The notes beneath the pieces were generated by a model. That model made no database searches. It was not told the DNA's origin and worked only from the letters and a program-made list of their open reading frames with translations. From contig JAJEKV010000131.1 in the NCBI GenBank assembly GCA_021234155.1, positions 496,001 to 560,000 of the forward strand: a stretch of 64,000 nucleotides of DNA, in the 5' to 3' direction. How positions within the stretch are numbered: the first letter of the stretch is position 1; each line of letters starts with the position of its first letter. Below, piece by piece: positions 46,080 through 55,902 of the stretch. A program made the translations under genes and the position numbers. This stretch comes from Isoetes taiwanensis (taxonomy: Eukaryota > Streptophyta > Lycopodiopsida > Isoetales > Isoetaceae).

Positions 46080-46400
46080 CGCCGAAAGCTTATCACCGGG
46101 ATTAAAAAACCCGCCCCTTCGGGTTTTCGAGGAAAAACCCTAGTGATAAGCCTTCGCAAGGGGCTTGACAAACGTAAGGCATAGAAATCGCTCCCAAAAC
46201 CCACGCATGGAGAAGTCGAAAACGTGCAGCCGCCGCCAACCCGCACTGCGCACATCACCAATACAACAAAACGAGACAAAACAAACCTCCCGTGAGTGGA
46301 GGGTGATCACGCGTGCCACGACAAAAAACAAAAACCTCTTCAAATAGAGGGGCTGGTCACGCGTGCCAGGCGACAAATACAATAAACAAAGAAGGGGGGG
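46080..46400 (-). mobile_element. LINE 3' tail split by the LTR element
   Basis: Perfect outer arms GCTTATCAC (46,088-46,096) and GTGATAAGC (46,143-46,151), with an inner AAAACCCG stem and TTCG-type loop, reproduce the 3' UTR fold of the 13.5-19 kb LINE on the minus strand. The expected rest of the tail (poly-T then GGGTCCAAAT-like text, minus strand) is found on the other side of the LTR element at about 34,378-34,300. So the LTR element landed in this LINE tail. The sequence beyond 46,160 does not match the LINE coding region and could be another element sharing the tail. Confidence 0.55.
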
Positions 46401-47310
46401 AGGGTGGGTTCAAAGAGAATAAGGTACTGCTGAGAGAAGAGGAAGCGCCGATGAGACGTTGATGCAGAACCGCGCCTAAAATAGCGAACTCCCAACCAGA
46501 AAGGGCATGCGCCGCATGCACCCCATTCTAGAATGTCGATCCGATGTCTCGGATCGATGGGATTAAATGAACGTGTTCACATGGATTAGCAGAAGCAAAA
46601 TACTGTCAAGTTTAGTCGATCTTTCTTTTCTTTTCTTTCTCAAATACCTGATAACCCCTGTAATAATGATAGGACAATATAATGGTATATATGCTTGCAT
46701 TGAGGCGGAACACTAGATTTTGTGCAATGTAAGTTTACAGGATATAGTGTGAATGATATTGAATGCAATTTTTTTTTGCCTTGATTGAGAATGAGAGAAT
46801 GATTTTGATTTAGCTCAGACCACTCAAGAAATATATATTTCTCAAGAAACACATATTTCTACTGAATTTGATACTCTGAAGCTAATTGATCTGATCGGCG
46901 GCTTGGGCGGTAGAAGAAATCCGTGCAGAAGAAAGCTTGGGTGCTGCCAGAAACCTTGTGCTAAGAAACCCTGCAGACGAAATGCTTCCGGAAGAAGGCT
47001 TGAGCAGCGCCACCGTGAACAGGTGGAGGAACATTCATGGCATTTAAAATGAGTGGAATAATGCAGAAATTCGCACCAAGTGTGGATTACGGACCCGAAG
47101 GAAGAAAGTAGTCCAATTGGGGTGTGGTGTGGTGATCTTGCAACCTGTCAAAGTTTGCCACGTGGGTCGCAAGGCTAATTTAATAAAGTAGCATTAGATT
47201 AGGGTTTAAGACCCCAAAGCCCATTACATTAGGGTTTCAGCTTTGGATTAGGGTTTAAGACCCAAAGCAAAATCTTGCCCTAAGTTTTGAGGAGTCCGCC
47301 GCTAAGAAGA
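46401..47310. promoter_or_regulatory. Upstream region of TOM6 with telo-boxes and site II-like element
   Basis: Between 47,190 and 47,265 three TTAGGGTTT telo-box motifs lie close together with AAAGCCCA (reverse of TGGGCTTT, a site II-like element). This pairing is common upstream of plant genes for mitochondrial and translation proteins and drives expression in growing tissue. The rest of the stretch is AT-rich with no gene. Confidence 0.55.
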
Positions 47311-47314
47311 AGCC

Positions 47315-47479
47315 ATGTTTCTGGGAGCTCTGCCACGCCGGCCTGATAAGGCTCAGGCCTTCCGGCAGCTAAAGAAGCACCTCGTCGTCATGGGAGTTTG
47401 GATCGCCTGCGTCAGAGCTGTGCCTTACGTTTTGCACCTCTTAAACAAGGAATCAGAGGAACTTCGCCTTGATCTCTAG
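47315..47479 (+). CDS. TOM6: Mitochondrial import receptor subunit TOM6
   Basis: An intact 54-residue ORF, ATG 47,315 to TAG 47,479. It starts MFLGALPRRPDKAQAFRQLK and continues through one membrane helix (VMGVWIACVRAVPYVLHLL) to an acidic end (ESEELRLDL). Plant TOM6 has the same size and plan: MFPGMF-type start, RKPDKAEA-LKQL, a Trp-containing transmembrane segment with RA-PYVL, and an acidic tail ending D-[FL]. TOM6 is a small tail-anchored subunit that stabilises the outer-membrane TOM complex around Tom40. No intron in the coding region; a GTAAGT at about 47,545 suggests a 3' UTR intron. Telo-boxes lie upstream. No damage seen; probably functional. Confidence 0.88.
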   Translation: MFLGALPRRPDKAQAFRQLKKHLVVMGVWIACVRAVPYVLHLLNKESEELRLDL

Positions 47480-48810
47480 CTCCTTCCGTCCATTCCCTTG
47501 CATTTCCAGTCTCTGTTTTGTTTTCCAGGAGACTTTAATGATTTGTAAGTTCTGAATCTCATATACTTGTCATTTTGATCTGAATATTTGAGATGATTTA
47601 ATTGCTCAAATCATGCCTTTTACCTGATGTTAAGTTGTGTGCGTCTTATCATTCTTTTTTGCACTTTTCTAATGTTTGAACTGTAATCCTTGTGAATTTT
47701 TTCCTTTTGTTTTATATTTTGCTTTGCATTGTTTTCATTTCCAGCTTTCTTCTTAATCTGGTTTTGGCCGTAAATAATTGCAAAATAAATATTCATAAGC
47801 AGTTCTGACCGATTGATCCTTTCTGCATTTTTTCTGTTTTAAATGAGGACACTACAGACTATTACGTTATGGCAAAATTATAGAAAATTGTGTTTGAGGG
47901 AGTTTCTTAGAAAAATGTGTGCTTAATAATAGAGGCATTGTATCAGACTATAAACTTGTCTTGTAAATTAATCTTTGATCTAAGAATGAGACTTGCGGAC
48001 ACAGCCTTCTTCAGTGACTCATGCCTGCAGCTGATTAATCCCTACCAATAACAATGGAGGGATGGAGACGCAGGAGGGTGAAATCTGTGCATCAATGAAT
48101 TTGGTGGTGCTCGAAATTGAGCTCAGCTTCTTTCTCAACTTCATCAATGGTAAAATGTGTGCGTCAATGAATTTGGTTGTGGTAGAAATTTAGAAATATT
48201 CTTTCTAAACGTCAATAGTCAAGTAAAAACCCAAAGCTCAAGGAGGAAGGTCTGAGACCAATACAAAGAGATGGAGGAGAAATTCCCTGCTTAAAGCACA
48301 ACTCGAGCGAAGGTGAGTATTAAGTGCAATCTACCAATTTTTTGTTCATGGCTTGTATAATGGCCCAAAATTGCCATTTAGATTACATATGTTCATATAA
48401 ACATTGCTCCTTTTAATGTTATTAAACATGCAATTAGTTTTCTTTGCTGTTCTTGACAAAGTCTCCAGAGTCTTTTCAGTATTCACCCAGAAAAAATTCA
48501 TCGTTCGTGGAGTCTTTACGGAAATCCATTCATTTATTTGGGGAGAAAATTTTGTTCGTGGAGTCTTTACGGAAATCCATTCATTTGGAGAGAAAATTTT
48601 GTCAAATATTGAGCCAGACATAAAGTTTGTCTCCGGCTTTTCCGACTTCACACAATATATATATATTGAGGCAGACACAAAGTTTGTCTAAGTGCAGCCT
48701 TTTTTTATTTTTTTGTTTAGATTATAAACCATTGGGTTTTTTAAGTACAAATAACGAATACATCAAAACGTATAAGCACATGTAGAGTTCCAAACCAACA
48801 CAAATCAGAC
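47480..48810. other. TOM6 downstream region and spacer
   Basis: Likely 3' UTR and flank, AT-rich. At 48,502-48,600 a unit containing TTCGTGGAGTCTTTACGGAA and ATCCATTCATTT is tandemly duplicated (period about 52 bp). A pair of GCAGACA/CAAAGTTTGTCT segments brackets 48,615-48,690. No gene. Confidence 0.4.
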
Positions 48811-48811
48811 T

Positions 48812-49430
48812 CAGGGTCTATTTGCACCCATGGTTAAGTTTAGTTAAGTTAATTTTTACCGTAAAGTTAACACTAACTGGGTGATTGCCTTCACACTAAA
48901 GCTAGTTAAAAAATTTAGTTAGGCTAACTTAACAAATTTAGTTAGGCTAACTTAACGAAAATCATTTCGCACTCGTTTAGTTAAAAAATTTGGTTAAAAA
49001 ATAACTTAACTAGCTAACTAAATGCTTTCAAACATGTCTAGTTAAGTTAGTCAAAGACATAAAAAATTATAAGGGTACATTCGCACCCGCAGTTAAGTTA
49101 AGTTAAAATATGGTTTTTAACTAAATTTACATTCGCACCACTAGTTAAGTTAGCATATAGTTAAGAAATATAGTTAAGAATTTAGTTAACTTTTTTAACC
49201 AAAAACACTAACTAAACTTGTCTTCGCACCTTGTTCAGTTAAGTTAGCAAAATTAACTAAAAGTTAACTAAATTAAAAATTAGCACTAAAAGTTAAATGA
49301 CCTCATAGAGGTCACTTTAAGTTTAGTTAAATGTGCTTATAATTTTTTATGCCTTTGGCTAACTTAACTAGACATATTCGAAAGCATTTAGTTAGCTAGC
49401 AATCATTTAAACCCAGTGGAAGCACAAATT
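48812..49430. mobile_element. AGTTAA-rich element with 63-bp inverted repeat
   Basis: 49,011-49,073 and 49,336-49,398 are near-perfect reverse complements (TAGCTAACTAAATGCTTTC ... AAAATTATAAG), separated by about 260 bp. The whole block is built from variants of AGTTAAGTTAG, with repeated 'ttcgcacc' phrases at 48,967, 49,090, 49,132 and 49,224. It could fold into a long hairpin. No ORF; a MITE or foldback is the best description. Confidence 0.6.
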
Positions 49431-51370
49431 TGTTCAGAACCAAGAAATCAAAGGCGTCATTATGACTTTCACTACCAAATATGAATAGAGAAATCAAAGG
49501 CGTCACCATGACTTCCAGTACCAAATATGAATAGTCGTTTCAACAAAACATGGCCATGACGATCAGGTAAGAAGAGCTGCTGATGGTCTAAGACAGGAAT
49601 CTAAAATAGAACAGAAATGATACATCCACATCCAAAACGAAATCCGAAATACAAATTCGAGGCAGCAAATCTACTGACCGGGGAGTTGAACCCCGGCAAA
49701 AACAAAGTAGGGCTGGTCCAGAGGAATGATGAAGAAGAGTGCAAGAAATCCAAAAAAGTGCTATTTGTAGGTGCAACAACCAAATTCCCCGCCATCGCTC
49801 TGTGGTACAGTCAAAAGTGGAAGCCCTTGTGACACCCATAAACTGTCTAAAAATAAACCTTTCAAACTAACTAAACAAGAACAAGAACCAAAATATTAGA
49901 AACCCTCCCAACCAAAATATTAAAAACCCTCCCTAACCTTTAAAAAACAGATGCAAATTGTTTATTGCAAACCTTATCGACTCTACATAAAATCTCTATC
50001 CCGAACCTATACCCAAATGTGTTACATATATATCAAGTCTAAAGTTTCAAAGCAAGGTTTATTTTGTCAATTTCCTCAATTTGGCTTCCTTTTGTTTGAC
50101 TAGACGTAGAAGAAACATAACACGTGCTATACTCAATGACATCTTAGAGACGTGCAAAATTATGCTAATTATCTAACTCGTATAATTGCTATTGGCAAGA
50201 TGCTCTAAAAATTCAGTAGTGACACATCTACGTTTTTGAATATTTTGTGTTTTGATGGTGGGGGAAAAAGTAGACGTTTCAGAAAATAAAATAAAAAACC
50301 AAAAAATGACACATTGAGAAAATTCAATGGGGAAAAAAAAATAGATGTTTCAGGTATGATTTTTGCTTGTCGGATCCAATGTCTCACTGTCGGATCCACT
50401 GTCGGATCTTCTTCGTACTTGAACGTCTCACTCAAAGATGTTTGCCTTCTAAGTTTGAATCTGTCATGATTTTATGTAGAATTGACTGCATTGCTATCGA
50501 TAATCAAAGCAAGGTACTAATCTAATTTCTCGAAGATTTTTTCTTTTTTCATCATTCAATGTAAATCCAATGTATATATGGTTGCTGTATATTTTTATTC
50601 CTTTGACTGTTCAGGCTCCAGTTCTTGCTGTTATACAAAGTTCATCTTTATAATCTTTTTCTTTTTTTTGCAGGGAATAATGTTTGAAATTGCGTATTTA
50701 AAGAAGACAACTAACTAATGTCGCAGCATAACACTGGCTTGCAGATTCTAATTACTGTTGTTAAGGGAGGATTTAATTACTCTTTCCAAAATCATAGTGC
50801 CAACCACGTAGATTAATATATAACAATAGAACCATGTGCATTTTTGAGAATATTTTTTGAAAATTTGTAGTCTGAAGTGTTAAAGATAGATAGATAGATA
50901 GTAGTTTTAACGTCACGCCACTAGGCAGCATCCAACTGGACATGTGACCACACACCACACTACATTGCTTGGTTGGGCCCTGCCCCCAACCACCTTACAT
51001 TGCGTCTGTTGGGATTTGACCCCCAACAGTACCGAGTGCGATTCTGGGTGGTCTCGAACTCGAGACCACATTGCTAAGGAACTAGTGTGTTAGGCAAGTG
51101 TGAACGAGCCTTTATCATATACTACTCACTTATCAAGCCGCTGCCACTGCAAACCTTTACTGAACCCCAAGACAATCATTATTTTGAAGTCCAATTGTAT
51201 CCTTTGCCACTGCGACTGCCACTACTAACCTTTATTAAATGCCAAATACTCATTATTTTGAAGCCCTAAAATTGGATTTGTGCACTCATTATTTTGAAGC
51301 CCTGTAAGTGGATCTATGAAATCTAAGAAATTTATTATACAACAATTATGGATATCATTTACACATGTTT
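49431..51370. other. Gene-free stretch
   Basis: AT-rich with a GATA microsatellite at 50,886-50,900 and a SINE-like head at 51,049-51,084 (listed separately). A TTCAACTCC B-box-like motif lies on the minus strand at 49,682-49,692, with no A box found. No coding sequence recognised. Confidence 0.4.
51010..51090 (-). mobile_element. SINE-like pol III promoter, minus strand
   Basis: Minus-strand TAGTTCCTTAG (51,074-51,084, A-box-like) followed by GGTCTCGAGTTCGAGACC (51,051-51,068), which contains a B-box-like GAGTTCGAGACC and is itself palindromic. This phrase is common in plant tRNA-derived SINEs. Partial and uncertain. Confidence 0.35.
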
Positions 51371-51377
51371 GGAATCA

Positions 51378-51413
51378 TTCGCGGCGGCCTTGGCCGTCAC
51401 AATAAATTTCTTG
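51378..51413 (+). mobile_element. Helitron-type 3' terminus, copy 3
   Basis: GCGGCGGCC, TT, GGCCGTCAC (one arm mutated) then AATAAATTTCTTG ending at 51,413 before T. No captured gene was recognised upstream. Confidence 0.65.
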
Positions 51414-52680
51414 TAATTGTAATACGGACATTAAGGGTGCAACTTAAATGAAGTTTGTCTATATTTGTGCCTTTGTTTAGGAATGTGCACATGCACGTGC
51501 ACGTATAAAACATTTAAGGAAGGAGGTCTTTCCAAAAACTTCTATTGTTATTCTAGAACGTCTCGGATCTTTTAGAAGCATTGATCTCGAGTGTCTCCTG
51601 ACTTCTGGAAAAAGTTTCTGGAGGGATCTGGTTACATCTGTATAAATATAAAAGGGGGAGCAGGCTCTATCGACTCAAAGCTCCATTGACTCAAATTGAA
51701 GTTGAGTATTTTAGTTTGTGAATAATAGCAGGTAGGAAGGTACAAAACAAAGCAAATGAGTTCTCTGGTATGTTTTTTCTGCCATGGTAAAAGTTTTTCA
51801 TATGTTGTAGAGGCTGCTGCAGAAGGTTCTGGAAGGTCCAAGTTTTTTTCAGCCCGTCGTGTGAAGGGACGAGAGGGATTTGAAGCTTTCAATTATAGTC
51901 TTTGATTGATAGTAAAGGATTCGATGCTACTGAGGTATTCTGAGTTACCACTTATGTGTCTAAACTTGGACGTTCCTATTCCGAGCTAGATCTTTAAAGA
52001 TTATAGGCCCTAAGTTTAGGTTCGATCAGCTTAAAAAGGTGCTTCTTGGCGATAAATCTTTATCTGATAATAGTAGCAATATATGCCATAAATTTACTTT
52101 TGATACTTCAATTCTAAGTTCGATATGAGGACTTCATTCTTGGGCAGTGTGTTATGAAAACTATGTTTTCCTGCATTTTAAAATACAAGGATTTATGCAT
52201 TGGCAATGTACATACAACAAGCCCATTTCTTAGTGGAGTTTTAGCTTATTCTCAGCAGCATATTACACTTCGAGAAGGAGATATTCTTACTTTTCCAACT
52301 AGCTCAAGCTACTACTTAAAAACCATAACAGACTCCAAAAGTCCTCCCTCTTTCCACTGAAATGCAGAATAGGTTCAAACTTTCATCATGACTAAAGATA
52401 CTATTGCTTTGTGTATACGCATTTGAAAGAGCATCAAATGATTTTAAGAGCATTTGAATGTAATTACTACAAGTAAGATCTTTTGAGAACTACAAACAAG
52501 ATATTTCCTCTCCAGCTTGATGTGCCAGACCCATTTAAGGCAAATAAAATAATTCTAGACTTGTTTTGTTATGCCTTGTCAAATCCTGTTATGCTGCTTG
52601 ATTTCACAGAGATATAGATTCATGCTTACAGTTAGGCTGCTACAGGGTAGAATTTCAGAATCATTGCAGACATGTGATAA
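51414..52680. other. Gene-free stretch
   Basis: A short frame at 52,154-52,360 (LSGVLAYSQQHITLREGD) has protein-like composition but no recognisable family. 51,540-51,660 has the 'ttctagaa/gtttctgga' text of an LTR-like leader. Nothing firm. Confidence 0.3.
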
Positions 52681-52689
52681 TTATTATAG

Positions 52690-53150
52690 AATAGAATAGA
52701 ATAGGTTTTTTAGCGTCCACGGAGACCAATTGGCCTATGGGACCCAAACAAAAAGAGAGCAGCAAGCATATTACTGAAAAAACCCTCGCCCCGAAGGGTT
52801 TTTGAGGGAAAAACCTTAGCAGTAATAAGCATGCTGGCATACTGTACAATTGCATATGACAGTTCAATACCGTCCCGTAGGACACAAGCAAGGCCGTGCA
52901 TCCATAACCTCTTGGAAGTATGACCCCAACAAACCCACTGACGCCGTAGTCAATAACTGATGCAACGGTTGGCCAGGCACTAGTAATCGAACATATCGCT
53001 CTCGGATATGGGCAAATGCTGGGCAAATCTGGAGGGCATGACATTCATCCTCAATCGCGCCCTGGTGGCAACACTGGCAAAGCCTTTGCTCTCGTGCTTC
53101 CCGAGCCCAACGCTCCGTGATAATCATTCTAGAGAGTGGTCAACTCTGGC
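52690..53150 (-). mobile_element. 5'-truncated GC-rich-family LINE, 3' part
   Basis: The minus-strand frame 53,127-52,864 reads RMIITERWAREAREQRLC-type text with CQCCHQGAIEDECHALQICP, the ORF2 C-terminal zinc-binding region. After it come the 3' UTR hairpin (about 52,825-52,771), GGGTCCCATAGGCCAATTGG, and a TCTAT-type short tandem tail (52,688-52,706 on the plus strand). Same family as 13.5-19 kb. Confidence 0.75.
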
Positions 53151-54150
53151 AGTGCCCACAAGCTTAGGAGCTGCTAGAAATGTTTGAGTTTCTTTACATG
53201 CAAACTTATCTCTCACAGCTTATGCTATAGCTCCAACCATAGAACGAATTTGAATTCTAGATAAATCCATTTTGATCTGAATTGTTTCTCTTCATTCCTG
53301 TTATCTTACTAGCTTTATTGATTGTGATTTACCTGTATATCTTCCTCTTATAGAAAATATCCCAATTTCGGTCTTCCAAAACCCTATGTATGCACCTTCC
53401 ATGACCAGATTTGGGTCGTTATACAAAACTTTTTGTGCTGGGTCCGGAATTACCTGTACAGATTTTATCTTTTATGTTCTAAGTCCCTGTCAAAAGAATA
53501 TACACGAGAAGTAATATCTTCACTTTAAGTTTGTGATATGGCTTAATGTGGATTTTTTGTCTTGCAAAGGCCAGGCCTAACCCCAATTTAAGTTCTGTCA
53601 TAATTTCTAGTTCAACAACTTGAAATCTTGTTTCATTAATCACTAGTATATTTTAGGGTAGTGGTGCTAAGACTCGAATTCAAGCCTTGACTGCCACTAA
53701 CAAGGTTGCAAATTAAATGGGAGTGTTGTAGCACTCCCATTTCAAGATTCCCTTTAAAAAAACACCATGCTCTAAAAATTGATTGGAAAAAGTTGAAAAT
53801 TTCAAAAGGTTCAGATTGTTTTTCCCTGCATTTTGGGTCCTCATTAAGGGACAACCTTGTTTTTGTAAAGAAAAGTACTTAAAAATGGCAAAATTTAGAC
53901 ATGAATATGCAATATCTGAAGTAAGATATCAAAAACATCAAAATAAAGTAGAAAGAATAATAATTATTTCTTTAAATCTTTTAGTACATCAATCTTGGCA
54001 ATAATCTAGTATTAACAATAAATATTTTAGCATAAGACAAGTCAGAGGTCCAAATCATAATCTTCCTCTTTTTTTTTTGCTTGTCTCAACTTGGTCCTTC
54101 TCTGTCATTCGCTCTTTTTTGTGGTGATTTACCCTTATTTGTTTCTAGAT
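53151..54150. other. Gene-free AT-rich stretch
   Basis: CACTCCCATTTCAAG appears near an inverted partner (ATGGGAGTGTTGTAG) at 53,717-53,746, giving a small stem. Otherwise no structure or gene supported. Confidence 0.35.
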
Positions 54151-54206
54151 TGTCTTCGAATAATAGTAGCTAGAGCTACTTCTTTCAGCCAACAAAGGTA
54201 GCTTCA

Positions 54207-55750
54207 TCATCTAGAGAGCTCAAAACGAAGGTCATCTCTCCTCAAGATATCATCTTGGCATAATCGATGAAGATTTGCATCTAACTTTTTGATTCTCGCC
54301 CGTAGAGTAGGTAAGGCAAACAATCTCATCTTGATAAAGTTCACAACCTCCTTGTTGGCGTCCACGACTACACAATTGCGCCCTTCTTAAGTGCATGTTT
54401 ATGGTTGTACCAGAGCTAGAAAAAGCATCAAGCACCCAATCTCCAGGATGTAAGAACATCTCAAGTAGATGGTTGATCAGTTTTTGTGATTTTTGGTAGT
54501 GATTAACTATCATGCCTTATGCACTAGGGTCATGCATCTTCTGCAACACTGCTGGATAAGACATTCAAATTTTGTTAGTAGGCTACTGTGTTAAAATATT
54601 CCATGGTCCACTTTCCATCAAAACTCCAGTAAGCAACATGGAGATATTCCATCTTGCTCCGCAACCTGGGTCCTCCACCATAGTGATTAATATTTGTTTT
54701 GTACCTACAGAAATAAAAGTACAGTTAACAACAAAAACTAAACACGGAACCAATGAAGCGACTATGACTAAATGAATTGTATTCCCGAATAGAAAATAAA
54801 AACAAGGTGGTCAACATGCAAGCAACTTCAATAGCAGAATCCAAACATGAACGAAAGTAAGAAACAACTCATTCCAGAATAAGAACCTTACCAGACCATG
54901 TTTTCGTAACTTGCTTGTACAGGGGATCCAAATTGATTCTTGAACTGGATTCCACAAGTCCCCCTTACATCCTCGAATGAAACACAATAAGACGCCAATG
55001 CTTGGTTGTTGTGATCTATTTAATGCCATCGACGAACGCATTAAATTTAGAGTTTTTGAAGGGCTGGTCGTCGTATTGGCTCTCCTTTAATTTGAAGCCA
55101 TATGGAAGGTCCGCCATGACCAAAGTGAAATCCTGTGGATTTACTGTTCCGACCAATTTCGTCAGTCCCCATGAATGATCGAAAATAGGTTGTTTTGATC
55201 AAACGTGCTAAATCTCTCGTATGCGGACGGCTCAACATCTACAATCTGCCTGCCCGCTAACAACCTCTCCTCCCAGGCTGTTCTTACCAAGTGCATGAAG
55301 TCCTCTAGTAGATCTTTATTCTTCTTTTTGTCTGTAACAAGAAAACATTACTGCAACAGTATAAAACATAGAAACTAAAGAATAAACACAAGAAGACAAC
55401 ATATCTAGTCCTCAAAATTTGGAGCATATTGAATGATGCATTCATCAGAAGTTGCAACAGGGTAAAGTTCTTTACATGTGTCCCAGATGTCCACGTTTAA
55501 TTGTTCCATCAAACATGTTTGATATGTTATGACGTTCTTTTGGCTGAAATACAAGCAAGACAACAATAAAAAAACTACAAAAATTCTGAAAAAAGCAAGA
55601 CAAAAAATGCAAAACTACATTCTCGATACAATGTTGGATCCTTGGGTGTTGACATTATGATCTGTGGATTGCAGAGAGATTTAAAAATGCTATCCTCAGG
55701 AGGAGGAGGAATATTTAGAGGCTTCGTGGTTACCATAGAAGTATTCAAGG
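54207..55750 (-). pseudogene. DNA amino-methyltransferase-like gene (class beta), broken
   Basis: Minus-strand exon-like pieces. About 55,748-55,620: LNIPPPPEDSIFKSLCN. 55,545-55,425: TYQTCLMEQLNVDIWDTCKE. 55,330-54,900: LLEDFMHLVRTAWEERLLAG, then motif IV ADLPYGF (DLPY at 55,100-55,111) and NQFGSPVQASYENMVW. 54,706-54,207: YKTNINHYGGGPRLRSKMEY, then LLEMFLHPGDWVLDAFSSSG with motif I (54,435-54,403), then CVVVDANKEVVNFIKMRLFA to the stop. The DPPY-like motif before the FxGxG-like motif is class beta order (N6-adenine or N4-cytosine methyltransferases). Leu in DLPY and FSSSG for FxGxG are departures. Frameshifts near 55,170 and 55,025, stops near 54,600 and a shift near 54,385 indicate decay. 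I cannot name the plant family. Confidence 0.55.
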
Positions 55751-55902
55751 GAGAAGTCTCCGTATAAGCAACGAGAGCAACTCTTGATGATATTGAGGTA
55801 TGAATTATGAATAAGTTGGCATTGCATATTAATTCTATAAGTTGTTGGAGAATTGCTTCATCAAATCAATGATCGACCCATGAGGACATGGGTGAAATAT
55901 TA

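Noticed and set aside
46140-46382. 80-codon minus-strand frame beyond the LINE tail
   Set aside because: No family motif; it does not match the LINE ORF2 C-terminus and is probably chance.
49630-49720. tRNA gene suggested by a minus-strand GGTTCAACTCC
   Set aside because: No A box at the right distance and no acceptor or anticodon stem could be drawn.
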